From: Paenibacillus zeirhizosphaerae
GTDB lineage: Bacteria; Bacillota; Bacilli; Paenibacillales; Paenibacillaceae
Reading direction: 5' to 3'
NCBI RefSeq assembly: GCF_030705605.1
Contig: NZ_JAPCKK010000020.1
Coordinates: 1-58,598, forward strand
Length of the DNA stretch: 58,598 bases
Part shown: piece by piece, positions 21,022 through 29,879 of the stretch
Layout of the letters: each line of letters begins with the position of its first letter
Numbering within the stretch: the stretch's first letter is position 1
Translations under genes and position numbers: made by a program
Notes under the pieces: model-generated
Seen by the model: the letters and a program-made list of their open reading frames with translations, nothing else
The model's database searches: none
Told to the model about the DNA's origin: nothing

Positions 21022-21047
21022 ATTGCCCGCTTCACCGGTCACAATCC
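21019..21047 (-). promoter_or_regulatory. RAT antiterminator site before licT
   Basis: The minus-strand sequence begins GGATTGTGACCGG and ends GCGGGCAATGCC. It matches the RAT consensus with compensated changes (T to G, A to G) in both halves of the stem. It starts about 15 bases after the predicted transcription start. Confidence 0.82.
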
Positions 21048-21061
21048 TTTAGATTAGTGTT

Positions 21062-21090
21062 ATTGTAACAATAACATAAAGCGATTACAA
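21062..21090 (-). promoter_or_regulatory. sigma-A promoter of licT-bglP-bglH
   Basis: On the minus strand the -35 TTGTAA and -10 TACAAT are separated by 17 bases. Transcription would begin just ahead of the first RAT. Confidence 0.75.
21076..21089. promoter_or_regulatory. cre (CcpA) site over the bgl promoter
   Basis: ATAAAGCGATTACA matches the cre consensus at 12 of 14 positions on either strand and covers the -35 hexamer of the promoter at 21062-21090. Bound CcpA would block RNA polymerase. Confidence 0.7.
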
Positions 21091-21253
21091 TATATTTTTT
21101 CATGACATGAAACATATCGGTTAGAAATACTTTATCCCAAAATATAGTCATTGCACGAAGCTGAGAAATAACCCAGGTGGTCCGTTGTTGTGCTGGCCTG
21201 GAAAATTTGCTGGTTGATCATCACGCTAAAGGCAGCCGTTCAGGCGGCACAAA

Positions 21254-21285
21254 AATAGCGCCGAACCCCTCAGGTTCGGCGCTTT
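21254..21285 (-). terminator. terminator after oppD-like gene
   Basis: On the minus strand GCGCCGAACC, loop TGAGG, GGTTCGGCGC, then TATTTTTG. Confidence 0.85.
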
Positions 21286-21315
21286 GCATGCATGATATTT
21301 AGCTATTACTCCAGA

Positions 21316-22383
21316 TTATGCCTCGTAGCTATCCACCATGATAGGCTGTTCATACGCATTGTCCAGCTTGCGTATTTTGCTCTTCACGATTTCCGGCGGC
21401 TCGACGGCAGGAGACATTGGATGCAGCAGCCACGATTTCACATAATGGGTATCGGACACTTTAAAGATTGGAGGCTCCTTCTCAAAATCGATTTGCATCG
21501 CATAAGTGCTCCGCAACGCAAAGGCATCTCCCTTAGGTGGATGCAGCAGATCTGGAGGTGTTCCCGGAATTGCTGTCAGCTTCTGCCCTCTGCTCTCCAA
21601 ATGCGGCATGGATGCCAGCAGTCCCCACGTGTACGGATGCTTCGGATCGTAGAAAATTTCGTCCACAGTGCCGGTCTCCACGATCTGGCCTGCGTACATA
21701 ACAGCTACCCGATCCGCCACCTTCGCTACTACGCCAAGGTCGTGGGTGATGAAAATAATAGCTGTTTCAATCTTCTTCTGAATCTCCTTCATGAGTTCCA
21801 GAATTTGCGCCTGAATCGTCACGTCAAGAGCCGTTGTCGGCTCATCGGCAATCAGCAGTTTCGGATCCGCAGCAAGCGCCATGGCAATCACGACCCGCTG
21901 TCTCATCCCGCCGCTGAACTCATGCGGGTACTGGTTAAAGCGCTGCTCGGGATGCGGAATTCCTACTAGCTTAAGAAGCTCGATTCCCCGATTATACGCA
22001 GCTTCCTTGGACATCTTCTTGTGCTTGAACAACACTTCCGTAATTTGGTTTCCGACCTTAATTGTCGGATTCAGAGAAGTCATCGGGTCCTGAAAGATCA
22101 TACCGATTTCGTTACCGCGGATACTTTGCATTTCCTGATCGGTCTTGCTAATAATTTCCTTGCCGTCAAACAGAATCTGACCACGTTTGTAGATAGCCGG
22201 AGGTGAAGGAATCAGCTTCATAATTGCCTGTGAGGTCACACTCTTGCCTGAGCCGGATTCGCCTACAATGGCCAGAGTTTCCCCTTTATTGACATGAAAG
22301 CTGACACCGCGGATGGCTTGGAGCTCTCCACCGCGCACTTTAAATGAAATTGCTAGATCTTTAACTTCCAGAAGCTTGGACAT
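21316..22383 (-). CDS. orphan oligopeptide-type ABC transporter ATPase (OppD/DppD-like)
   Basis: This 355-residue ATPase of the peptide/nickel importer class has Walker A GESGSGKS (about 38-45), signature FSGGMRQRV (about 155), Walker B LLIADEPTTALDV (about 175) and switch His in ITHDLG. A C-terminal oligopeptide-type domain follows (YDPKHPYTWGLLASMPHLE, then AIPGTPPDLLHPPKG). The start at 22383 is favoured over 22401, which has no ribosome site. No OppF, permease or binding-protein gene lies next to it, and a terminator follows. It must serve a transporter encoded elsewhere, or be a left-over. Confidence 0.85.
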   Translation of the reverse strand: MSKLLEVKDLAISFKVRGGELQAIRGVSFHVNKGETLAIVGESGSGKSVTSQAIMKLIPSPPAIYKRGQILFDGKEIISKTDQEMQSIRGNEIGMIFQDPMTSLNPTIKVGNQITEVLFKHKKMSKEAAYNRGIELLKLVGIPHPEQRFNQYPHEFSGGMRQRVVIAMALAADPKLLIADEPTTALDVTIQAQILELMKEIQKKIETAIIFITHDLGVVAKVADRVAVMYAGQIVETGTVDEIFYDPKHPYTWGLLASMPHLESRGQKLTAIPGTPPDLLHPPKGDAFALRSTYAMQIDFEKEPPIFKVSDTHYVKSWLLHPMSPAVEPPEIVKSKIRKLDNAYEQPIMVDSYEA

Positions 22384-22544
22384 TATATCACTCACATTCA
22401 TTTATTCTGAATAATTATTATCAAATAATTCTACCACACCTGTCCGTACAGTCAAGACTGACACGGTCCGTAAGGTGCATGAAGCTACGGTTCGATATAC
22501 TGTATTTGGAAATTCGAATGTGAGCGCCGCACTCCCTCAAAGCC

Positions 22545-23297
22545 TCAAATTTCCTGGGCAGTCAGAATCAACGGCCCGTTCTTCGTGATAGCTATGGTGT
22601 GTTCATATTGAGCGGACAGCTTGCCATCCAGCGTTCTGGCTGTCCAATTATTGTCATCCATCTGGCTGTGCCAGGTTCCTTCATTGATCATGGGCTCGAT
22701 CGTAATGATCATACCCTCTTTCAATCTTAGCCCTCTGCCCGGCACGCCATAATGGGGAATTTGCGGCTGCTCATGCAGCGTAGGGCCAATACCGTGGGCA
22801 GTGAAGTCACGCACAACCGAGAAGCCAAGCGGTTCCACATAGCTTTGAATGGCATGCCCGATATCCCCCAGTCTGTTGCCCGCCACTGCCGCCTCAATCC
22901 CTTTGTACAGCGACTCCAGTGTAACATCGAGCAATCTTTGCGTACGTTCAGGAATGCTGCCGACCGCATATGTCCAAGCTGAATCAGCCAAACCGCCATT
23001 CAAATTGACCACCATATCAATCGTGGCGATATCTCCTTCCTGCAGCGGCTCATTACGAGGGAAGCCGTGGCAGATTTCATCATTAATTGAAGCACAGGTG
23101 GCGTATTCGTATCCCTTAAAGCCTTTCTGCTCTGGAGTGGCCCCGTTACGGGCCAAAAAATCTTCCACAAACCGGTCGATTTCCATGGTCGTGATGCCAG
23201 GGCGAATAATTTTGGAAATTTCACGGTGACATGCCGCCAGCAGCTTTCCAGCCTCATGCATCTGTTGTATTTCACGCTCACTTTTTAAAGTAATCAT
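22545..23297 (-). CDS. map: type I methionine aminopeptidase
   Basis: This 250-residue pita-bread enzyme removes N-terminal Met from nascent proteins. Metal ligands are recognisable: Asp in VVNLNGGLADSAWTYAVG (second Asp of the usual pair appears as Ser, see findings), His in RDFTAHGIGPTLHE, Glu in GMIITIEPMIN and Glu in YEHTIAIT. The substrate His is in CHGFPRNEPL. It lacks the N-terminal zinc-finger extension of actinobacterial and eukaryotic forms. The start at 23297 has GGAGGAGC before it. It is away from the ribosomal-protein cluster, so it may be a second map copy. Confidence 0.88.
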   Translation of the reverse strand: MITLKSEREIQQMHEAGKLLAACHREISKIIRPGITTMEIDRFVEDFLARNGATPEQKGFKGYEYATCASINDEICHGFPRNEPLQEGDIATIDMVVNLNGGLADSAWTYAVGSIPERTQRLLDVTLESLYKGIEAAVAGNRLGDIGHAIQSYVEPLGFSVVRDFTAHGIGPTLHEQPQIPHYGVPGRGLRLKEGMIITIEPMINEGTWHSQMDDNNWTARTLDGKLSAQYEHTIAITKNGPLILTAQEI

Positions 23298-23534
23298 CGC
23301 TTTGCTCCTCCATCCAAAATTCATCTATACCAGCATCTATTCGCCGGATGAATATCGGCAATCACCAGCATGCCGAATGCAAGCGTCAAGGATTTCACCC
23401 GGTGCCCTATGGAACTGAGCGATGCGTACAGCAGTATAGTCTATCTTATGATGGTAAACAAAACAAAAACAGTAATGAAAAAGTGACCGTTATCCAAATT
23501 AACGCGCATGCAACCCCTTTACGAAATAGCAACT

Positions 23535-23561
23535 ACCCTCCACGTAACTCACGTGGAGGGT
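23535..23561 (-). terminator. hairpin after the DUF11 surface-protein gene
   Basis: CCCTCCACGT and ACGTGGAGGG form a perfect stem with a five-base loop. Only a weak T run follows on the minus strand. Confidence 0.55.
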
Positions 23562-23570
23562 ACCTTGTTT

Positions 23571-26500
23571 CTATACTTTATTATTATGCTTTCTTCTAAG
23601 CAAGAACAGGCCTGCAAGCAGGATGATAAATCCGGCCAGCAGATAGCCATACATATTCGTTGCGGTTTCTGGCAGCTTGCTGCCTGTGCCTTCACCGTCC
23701 CCGGAGGAGCCTCCGTTCACCGAATCACCTGATGTACCGGATTGTCCTGTTCCTCCATCCCCATCCGACCCGCCAGATGGTCCGGAATCTGTGGAACCGG
23801 AGTCAGTATCTCCCCAGCCCGGGTTATTCGGATTACCGGAGGAGGACCCATCGTTCGGATTTCCCGGAATGCCCGGATTGCTGCCGCTTCCTTCGCCGAT
23901 GACGATGTCTTCAGATGGCTGATCCGGGTCGTTCAAGTTATCCCCGTTCACTTCAGCAGTGTTCCGGATCGTCTGACCGTTCTGGCCTGCGATCAATTTT
24001 GCCTGGAATACAATCGTATGCCAGCCCGTATCCGTGATGTCACCGAACTGTCCGCTTACGGTACCGTTGACATAAGCGCCTTTGTCGCTATCCTGCGCAT
24101 CCGTTACAGTAATGCCGTCCACTTTCAGAGAACCCGGCGCATATTCCAACTCAGCACGCAGCGCATCGGAGATTTCCAAATTCTTTACAACACTGCCTGC
24201 GACGGTATTGCGGGTACGGATCGTGTACTCAATCACATCGCCGACCTGAACCGTACCACTATTGAGGTCATTCGCTTCTTTCTCCGATTCCAGGACAGGA
24301 GTCAGATCGTCGATCGTAATCTCTTCGCTTGGTTGATCCGGATCATCCAGATTGTCCCCGTCGACTTTACCGACATTCTTGATCTTGTCACCCTTGTCTC
24401 CCTTAACAATCTTCGCTTGGAACTCCAGTACATTCCAACCAGTGCCCGTTACCGTGCCAAAGCTGCCTGTTACAGTGCCATTTACATATTCACCTTTATC
24501 GCTGTCGTCGTTATCCGTCACGGTAACGCCGCCCACCTTCAGCGTGCCTGGCACATATTCCAGCTCTTCTGGCAGGTCGTCAGAAATGATCATGTTCGTT
24601 ACACTGCTATTTGAAACCGTGTTGCGGGCGCGGATCGTATACTCGATCGTATCGCCGACTTCCATGCTGCCTCCGTTCATATCTTTCGCCGATTTCTCAG
24701 ATTCAATCAATGGGGAGCGCGAATCATCGTCGTCATCGTCCGAGCCGCCTCCGCCACCTCCTCCGTTACCCGGTTCTTCCGGATCTACAGGTGGTCCTAC
24801 TATCGGCGGTTCTTCTTCAACCACAATTTTCTCCGTTGGCTCACCTGGCTGCTCAATGTTGTCCCCGGTTATTTTTCCGGTATTCTGGATCGTCTGGCCA
24901 CCTTGTCCGGTCAAAATCACCGCTTGGAACTCCAGCGTGTGCCAGTTCATATCCTCAACGTTGCCATAGGAACCATACACTTGACCGGAGACTGAATATC
25001 CGGCATCGTTATCTTCGCTATCTGTTACAGACACGCCATCTACCTTCAAGCTGCCAGGCACATATTGCAGTCCTGCAGGCAATGTATCCGAGATCGTCAG
25101 GTTCTCCAGATAGGTGTCGTTCACAACGGCTCTCGTACGAATCGTATAAGAGACTGTGTCTCCGACTTCATAGGTGGCCTTGCTCGCATCCACATTCGTA
25201 GCGAACTTCTCTGATTCAATCTGCGGGTTCCGCGGATAGATCTCCACTTCTTCCCTTGGTCTATCCGGTGTATCTACATTGTCGCCATTTACCTCGGCAA
25301 TATTGATAATATCCCTACCGGCTTGTCCCGGTTGTACAACAGCTTTGAATTGAACCGTATGCCAATTCAGGTCCGATACGTCTCCAAACTGGCCGGCTAC
25401 CTTGCTGGAGGAATAGTAACCGCTGTCGTCCCCTTCAGCATCTGTTACGGCAACGCCATCCACGGTTAGACTACCCGGCACGTATTTCAGTTCAGAAGGA
25501 ATTGAATCCGAAATCACAAGATTTTTCACCGTAGTGTCTGTGATCGTATTTCGTGTCTGAATGCTATAAAGCAGCGTATCTCCTACTTCCGGATGTTCAC
25601 TATCTAAGTTGTCTTCCGCTTTCTCAGCAATGACAGCCGTTTTTTGGGACTCTAATAATGGATTTGGTTTAACGGTGAACTCTGTTTCTGCCGTTACTGG
25701 GTCTAAACCATCACTTTTCACACTAGCAACATTATTAATGGTATTGCCTGCTTGACTATTCAAAATTCTCGCTTCAAGCGTAACAATACGTTCGTCAGTA
25801 TCAGATACATGACCGAAGTTTGCTGTAATCTTGCCGTCATTAAATTCAGGAACTGTATTATGACTAGCCTGTAAAGTTCCTTCTATAAATTCTAACCCTT
25901 CAGGTAGTTCATCTTCGATCGTTACATTCTTCGCTACGGTATCGGCGACTGTATTTCTGGCAATAATCGTATATACAACCGTGTCACCGACTTCATAATC
26001 CGTCTTGTCTACCAATTTGTTTTTAACATTTTTGCTGATTTCCAATGCCGGAGGAATTACTTCCAATGCTGCTCCCCAAAAATGCGGCAAGTACCCGTCC
26101 AAACCGGATCCAGGGCTTTGAGCCTGAGCAGTGAAAATCTGATCCAAGCGATCTACCCCTGGAGGAAAATAAGGAGAACCGGTAAAATCATAGTTATAGA
26201 TATCCGTGTTAGCCGGAGTCCGATCCGGATTTCTTGTACTTACATTTTGACCGTTTTTCGTAATACTTCCATTCCAGAAGTTATTTTCTTCTCTGGTACT
26301 ATCACTCATATACGAATCATTAAGGACTTCGTTATTTTTATATGAGATAATTCTATATTGGTCATTGGAGATGTTTACATTTCCTCCATATACACCAGCC
26401 ACCATACTGCCCTGTAAACTACCCTCTTGCTTTGTCAAGAAAGGCTGATCTGATAAAGTTGCAGTGATGCTTCGGGAGTTACTATTAAGGCCATCGTAAT

Positions 26501-27140
26501 AATTTAATTTTGTCATCATTGGCGGCAAATTCTCATTTTTTTCGACAAATACGATGTCCCAATTAGCTAAAGCATCCCTGCCGGGTGGAATAGACAAGGG
26601 GTCCCGCAGCTCTAGGTTTTTCCCCCAGTAATGTCCTGCACCTTCTGCTTTAACAAATTCCGCAATATCATATACCCCATTAATGTTTGTATCAAAAAAG
26701 AACTTTCCGCCTTGGGGTCCCTGTATAAAAGTTCCTGACTGATCGCCTGCTGAACTTTGTAGACTATCAGGGGAAATATAAAGAAACGCAGCTTCAATTT
26801 CTCCACTAGGTACGTATTCCATTGAACTGCTGCTAAAAGTCGATGGATCACCATCTGTATCAATATAACTGCCTTTTGTAGCTGGGTCTATTGAAACGTC
26901 GTAGCCATTAACGTTACTACCGCCTATAGCTTGAAGATGATAGAATCCAATTTTATTGAATACTGTCATTTCGGTTTTTCCATTAAAGGAATAAGACGGC
27001 ACTTGACTTGAAAACATATCCCCTTCTGCTTTTGCAGTACGGGTCATTGAAGGCAGTATGCCACTAGATATGACAAGCACGATCATCAAGCACGTTAATA
27101 TATAACGAGCCCTTTTCCTCACTTTTCCTTTTAACTTCAA
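23571..27140 (-). CDS. LPxTG-type surface protein with DUF11 repeats
   Basis: This 1189-residue secreted, cell-wall-anchored protein has a basic N-terminus, hydrophobic core and AKA cleavage site (after about residue 38). A unique region (40-360) may be an adhesin head. Five DUF11-like immunoglobulin-fold repeats of about 125 residues follow, each opening with an ESEK-type phrase and EVGDTxxYTIRxRNTV, and containing EYVPGSLKVDGVxVTD. A Gly/Asp-rich linker lies between repeats three and four. The Ser/Gly-rich C-terminus ends in LPETA, a membrane segment and RRKHNNKV. LPETA, not LPxTG, resembles class D sortase signals. The start is TTG, supported by AAGGAGGGGG. No sortase gene is in the window. 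Confidence 0.9.
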   Translation of the reverse strand: MKLKGKVRKRARYILTCLMIVLVISSGILPSMTRTAKAEGDMFSSQVPSYSFNGKTEMTVFNKIGFYHLQAIGGSNVNGYDVSIDPATKGSYIDTDGDPSTFSSSSMEYVPSGEIEAAFLYISPDSLQSSAGDQSGTFIQGPQGGKFFFDTNINGVYDIAEFVKAEGAGHYWGKNLELRDPLSIPPGRDALANWDIVFVEKNENLPPMMTKLNYYDGLNSNSRSITATLSDQPFLTKQEGSLQGSMVAGVYGGNVNISNDQYRIISYKNNEVLNDSYMSDSTREENNFWNGSITKNGQNVSTRNPDRTPANTDIYNYDFTGSPYFPPGVDRLDQIFTAQAQSPGSGLDGYLPHFWGAALEVIPPALEISKNVKNKLVDKTDYEVGDTVVYTIIARNTVADTVAKNVTIEDELPEGLEFIEGTLQASHNTVPEFNDGKITANFGHVSDTDERIVTLEARILNSQAGNTINNVASVKSDGLDPVTAETEFTVKPNPLLESQKTAVIAEKAEDNLDSEHPEVGDTLLYSIQTRNTITDTTVKNLVISDSIPSELKYVPGSLTVDGVAVTDAEGDDSGYYSSSKVAGQFGDVSDLNWHTVQFKAVVQPGQAGRDIINIAEVNGDNVDTPDRPREEVEIYPRNPQIESEKFATNVDASKATYEVGDTVSYTIRTRAVVNDTYLENLTISDTLPAGLQYVPGSLKVDGVSVTDSEDNDAGYSVSGQVYGSYGNVEDMNWHTLEFQAVILTGQGGQTIQNTGKITGDNIEQPGEPTEKIVVEEEPPIVGPPVDPEEPGNGGGGGGGSDDDDDDSRSPLIESEKSAKDMNGGSMEVGDTIEYTIRARNTVSNSSVTNMIISDDLPEELEYVPGTLKVGGVTVTDNDDSDKGEYVNGTVTGSFGTVTGTGWNVLEFQAKIVKGDKGDKIKNVGKVDGDNLDDPDQPSEEITIDDLTPVLESEKEANDLNSGTVQVGDVIEYTIRTRNTVAGSVVKNLEISDALRAELEYAPGSLKVDGITVTDAQDSDKGAYVNGTVSGQFGDITDTGWHTIVFQAKLIAGQNGQTIRNTAEVNGDNLNDPDQPSEDIVIGEGSGSNPGIPGNPNDGSSSGNPNNPGWGDTDSGSTDSGPSGGSDGDGGTGQSGTSGDSVNGGSSGDGEGTGSKLPETATNMYGYLLAGFIILLAGLFLLRRKHNNKV

Positions 27141-27329
27141 ATTTCCCCCTCCTTAAGATTCACTCCGTTTAACGAAGTTACATTCCAATTGTTTATTCCA
27201 ATTCTCTAACTGCGACAATTAAACTATTGCCTCCCTTCAAGCCGATGTCATTAAATGATGCATGCTGAAATTTGACATTCGTCCCTCCTACTCCCCGATA
27301 TTTATTCAAATTTTAATGATTTCACTGTT

Positions 27330-27358
27330 AATATAATCCACACTCCAGATTTAGACAA
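27330..27358 (-). promoter_or_regulatory. sigma-A promoter of the surface-protein gene
   Basis: On the minus strand the -35 TTGTCT and -10 TATATT are separated by 17 bases. Each has one or two mismatches to consensus. Confidence 0.5.
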
Positions 27359-27577
27359 TATTTTTACAGTAATAAATTAAATTTGCGCAAATAACCAGAA
27401 AATAACATGAAAAAAGATCTAATCTGTAAATTATCAACCCTCTAAATCCCTGATTATTCCCTTTATTCCCATTCCACTTTTTTTGTGAAAATTGGCATAG
27501 TTAAACTTTTATTCACGGCGTCATATTTCGCATTTATGCAACACCTCCCTCCTTCGTTAATATCCTTGCTGAAGGAA

Positions 27578-27620
27578 ATCAAAAGCTCTGCCAGCGATTA
27601 GCCGGCAGAGCTTTTGATTT
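27578..27620. terminator. bidirectional terminator after DUF4310 gene
   Basis: ATCAAAAGCTCTGCC and GGCAGAGCTTTTGAT form a perfect 15-bp stem. It marks the end of the leftward PTS-like cluster. Confidence 0.8.
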
Positions 27621-27699
27621 TGGTTCCAAATTCTAACTGATCCTGGGAGTGTTTGAAATATCAAATGAAACCTCTTGTGGTACAAATGAAAAGCCTTGC

Positions 27700-28356
27700 T
27701 TATTTCGGGATCTCGATCGGAAAAAATGCGCCCATGATCATCGCGCCGATAATCGCTCCGCCTGCGACTGGCTTTTTGAACGCGTAGAAAATAGCCCCTC
27801 CGATGGTTGCCCCAATTCCGACAGGAATGGAAGCCATAGCCGCAGAGATAATGATCAACGGTCCGAGATAACGCCCGGCCGCATTGCCTGCGCCCATCAT
27901 AATGTCCGCGCCGAACGTTGAGTTTGAAGCATTGATGGTAAATTTCCGAATCATAATAATGACGAACCCGACTATGAAGCCGAGAACCGCTCCTGTCAGC
28001 AGCGCCAACGGGAAGGAGGTCAGCGGAGCTGTCATTCCCGCTCCCAGCATCAACGCAGGCACCCCGATTCCAAGACCGGTCTGCAGCGCCCCCCCGATAT
28101 CCAGAATGCCGACGAGTGGACCTTCCAGAATACGGGCGAACAGGAAGCTCGCTCCGAAGGCAGCGGCGGCACCATAGCTTCCACCCTTAATGCCCGCTTC
28201 GAGCATGGCCACAATCGCAATATCATTAAATGCCCCTACATGGTAGACATAGTACAAGTGCGTTCCGGCAAAAATGCCCGAGGCCAGCAGCGCGACGAAT
28301 AGTGTAAATGCCCATTCCGAATACCAGAATCCGGATTGCAATTTTGTATTTTCCAT
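27700..28356 (-). CDS. DUF4310-family membrane protein of PTS-like cluster
   Basis: This 218-residue integral membrane protein has about six hydrophobic segments, rich in Gly/Ala (YGAAAAFGASFLFARI, GIGVPALMLGAGM, AVLGFIVGFVIIMIRKF, GAIIGAMIMGAFF). It matches the DUF4310 family. By memory, this family occurs with DUF4311, DUF4312, an SFCGS protein and a PRD protein in clusters such as Enterococcus faecalis EF_0829-EF_0833. Together these look like a divergent PTS permease. It begins two bases after the DUF4311 stop. The function and substrate are not known; the membrane role is inferred. This is the last gene before a terminator. Confidence 0.85.
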   Translation of the reverse strand: MENTKLQSGFWYSEWAFTLFVALLASGIFAGTHLYYVYHVGAFNDIAIVAMLEAGIKGGSYGAAAAFGASFLFARILEGPLVGILDIGGALQTGLGIGVPALMLGAGMTAPLTSFPLALLTGAVLGFIVGFVIIMIRKFTINASNSTFGADIMMGAGNAAGRYLGPLIIISAAMASIPVGIGATIGGAIFYAFKKPVAGGAIIGAMIMGAFFPIEIPK

Positions 28357-28358
28357 GG

Positions 28359-29144
28359 TTAACCCACCTCAGATCCAAAGAGTGCGTGCAGATCAATAAG
28401 CCATTGCGGAATCGCCATATTCAAGCTTTCAATCAGCTTCGCGTCAAAGCCACGGAAGAAGCCGCTGAACAGGAAGAGCAGGACAACCGCCACAACGAGT
28501 GTTTTGGTAATACGGTTCCATCCGCTGTCGTCTACGCCTTTGCCAATCAGGATACCAAGCACGATGCCCGGAACGGCATTGCCCATCACCAGGTGTGACA
28601 AGCCCCCAAGGATCGTCGCCCATACCCCTGTGCGCTTGCCGGCATCCATTGCCGCCGTCCAAAAGACGATTGGCATGATCGGGTTGATCAGCCAGTTCGC
28701 CGCAGGCACCAGCACCTGGGTTGCGACGGCCTGCAGTGAGGCCGGAATGGCCGCTGCAGTGGAGTTCAGCACTGTGACAACAACCGCGCCGACCACGGCG
28801 CCGGTCCATGCCATTTTGCGCGGATCATGAAGCGTTTCTTCCACGTTTTTATTTTTGAACAGCAGCGTTGCCGCCGCCCAGTTCGGGATAATACGATGAT
28901 CCACATCCTGGGTCAGACCGCCAGCGCCTACGACGGACGCCCAGGCGTTAAACAGGAAGCCGAGACCGAACGAGAAATGTGCCACCGGGTCCCCTTGGCA
29001 GGCATTCAATTCACCGAAGGTACGAAACGCCCCCATCCCCTGCACTTTCGGAGCGTGGAACATTCTGGCGGCGCCTGCCCCCACGCCAAAACCTACAAAC
29101 AGACCGATTACGATTGATTTTAAAATGATCTCCAACGTCTCCAT
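28359..29144 (-). CDS. DUF4311-family membrane protein of PTS-like cluster
   Basis: This 261-residue membrane protein has about six or seven hydrophobic segments. It opens with IVIGLFVGFGVGAGAARMFH, continues with a conserved-looking GELNACQGDPVAHFSFGLGF loop and WAAATLLFKNKNVEE, and ends TLVVAVVLLFLFSGFFRG. It fits DUF4311, the larger membrane partner in the SFCGS/DUF4310 clusters. The polar loop with Asp/His close to the N-terminus is a candidate substrate site. It lies 26 bases after the DUF4312 gene and is almost joined to the DUF4310 gene. Confidence 0.85.
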   Translation of the reverse strand: METLEIILKSIVIGLFVGFGVGAGAARMFHAPKVQGMGAFRTFGELNACQGDPVAHFSFGLGFLFNAWASVVGAGGLTQDVDHRIIPNWAAATLLFKNKNVEETLHDPRKMAWTGAVVGAVVVTVLNSTAAAIPASLQAVATQVLVPAANWLINPIMPIVFWTAAMDAGKRTGVWATILGGLSHLVMGNAVPGIVLGILIGKGVDDSGWNRITKTLVVAVVLLFLFSGFFRGFDAKLIESLNMAIPQWLIDLHALFGSEVG

Positions 29145-29170
29145 GGCTTCCCCCTTAATTAAGCAAACAC

Positions 29171-29509
29171 CTATCGCATGCGGATGACATGCTGGATTGC
29201 AGTCTGTTTTTCTTCATGGACCTCGTATTCGATTTTGGACAGATCCATATATCTGAGCATGACAGTGATCTTCGCCTTGACTTCATAGCGGGTCCGGGTG
29301 CGTGGGAACAGAATTCCCAGAAACTTCTCGGTACGCACCGTCTTGGCTGCGGACAGAACCTCCATGTTCCGCGGTTCAATCTGCAGCATCATGTCCGCAT
29401 CATTTGCAGTAACCTGTTTTTTCATTTCATTTAAAATGTGCTGGAAGGCAGCGCGTTCACTCTCTCCGCTGCCCGTGATCGTTAACGTTATTTCCTTTTC
29501 CAGGTACAT
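29171..29509 (-). CDS. DUF4312-family small cytoplasmic protein
   Basis: This 112-residue soluble protein begins MYLEKEITLTITGSGES and continues with an amphipathic helix (RAAFQHILNEMKKQV) and alternating strands (VRTEKFLGILFPRTRTRYEV). It matches the DUF4312 family that accompanies DUF4310/4311 and SFCGS proteins. By size and position it could play an EIIA- or EIIB-like role, although no phospho-site is obvious. ATG follows GGGAGGTAAGCC and lies three bases after the stop of the SFCGS gene. Confidence 0.8.
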   Translation of the reverse strand: MYLEKEITLTITGSGESERAAFQHILNEMKKQVTANDADMMLQIEPRNMEVLSAAKTVRTEKFLGILFPRTRTRYEVKAKITVMLRYMDLSKIEYEVHEEKQTAIQHVIRMR

Positions 29510-29512
29510 GGC

Positions 29513-29878
29513 TTACCTCCCGTTGGTCTGAATATAAGCTTCCGTAAGCCTGCGGCCCAGTTCCTCAATATCCATGAAACCGAAGCCGATCACCTTCTTC
29601 CCGTTGCGGATGGCCGTCACCCCTGCGTCAACAGACCGAAGACCAAACTCCATTGGGTATTTATATTTGGTGTTGGCTGTCACCGCCCCCGCTCCACCGC
29701 TGCCGCAGAAGGAAATTCCGAAATCGGCCTGCTCCTGATGCATGACATCACCCAGCTTCATGTCAGCACCGATGCCTGGGATCACGATGGCGATCCCTCC
29801 TGCCGCCTCCACTCCCTTGGCTACATTTTGTCCTTTACCGAGACGGTCACCAATCACTACTTTTACTTTTTCACTCAT
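29513..29878 (-). CDS. glycine-rich SFCGS-family protein
   Basis: This 121-residue soluble protein is named for its central motif FGISFCGSGGAGA (about residues 54-66). Its N-terminus VKVVIGDRLGKGQNVAKGV resembles a nucleotide- or phosphate-binding loop. The single Cys in the Gly-rich motif is a plausible phospho-acceptor, as in EIIB proteins, but this is inference. It is followed after three bases by the DUF4312 gene and preceded after one base by the PRD gene, so translation is tightly coupled. Confidence 0.85.
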   Translation of the reverse strand: MSEKVKVVIGDRLGKGQNVAKGVEAAGGIAIVIPGIGADMKLGDVMHQEQADFGISFCGSGGAGAVTANTKYKYPMEFGLRSVDAGVTAIRNGKKVIGFGFMDIEELGRRLTEAYIQTNGR

Positions 29879-29879
29879 G

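Larger units (their letters stand above)
27141..27699. other. A+T-rich intergenic region
   Basis: No gene is supported in this gap. It holds the surface-protein promoter (27330-27358), a 5' leader of roughly 180 bases, and a bidirectional hairpin (27578-27620). The rest (27360-27570) is A+T-rich with no recognised signal. Confidence 0.6.

Noticed and set aside
23600..26000. CRISPR array suggested by regular repeats
   Set aside because: The spacing of about 375-390 bases and the coding frame show protein-domain repeats (DUF11), not 25-40-base repeats with spacers.
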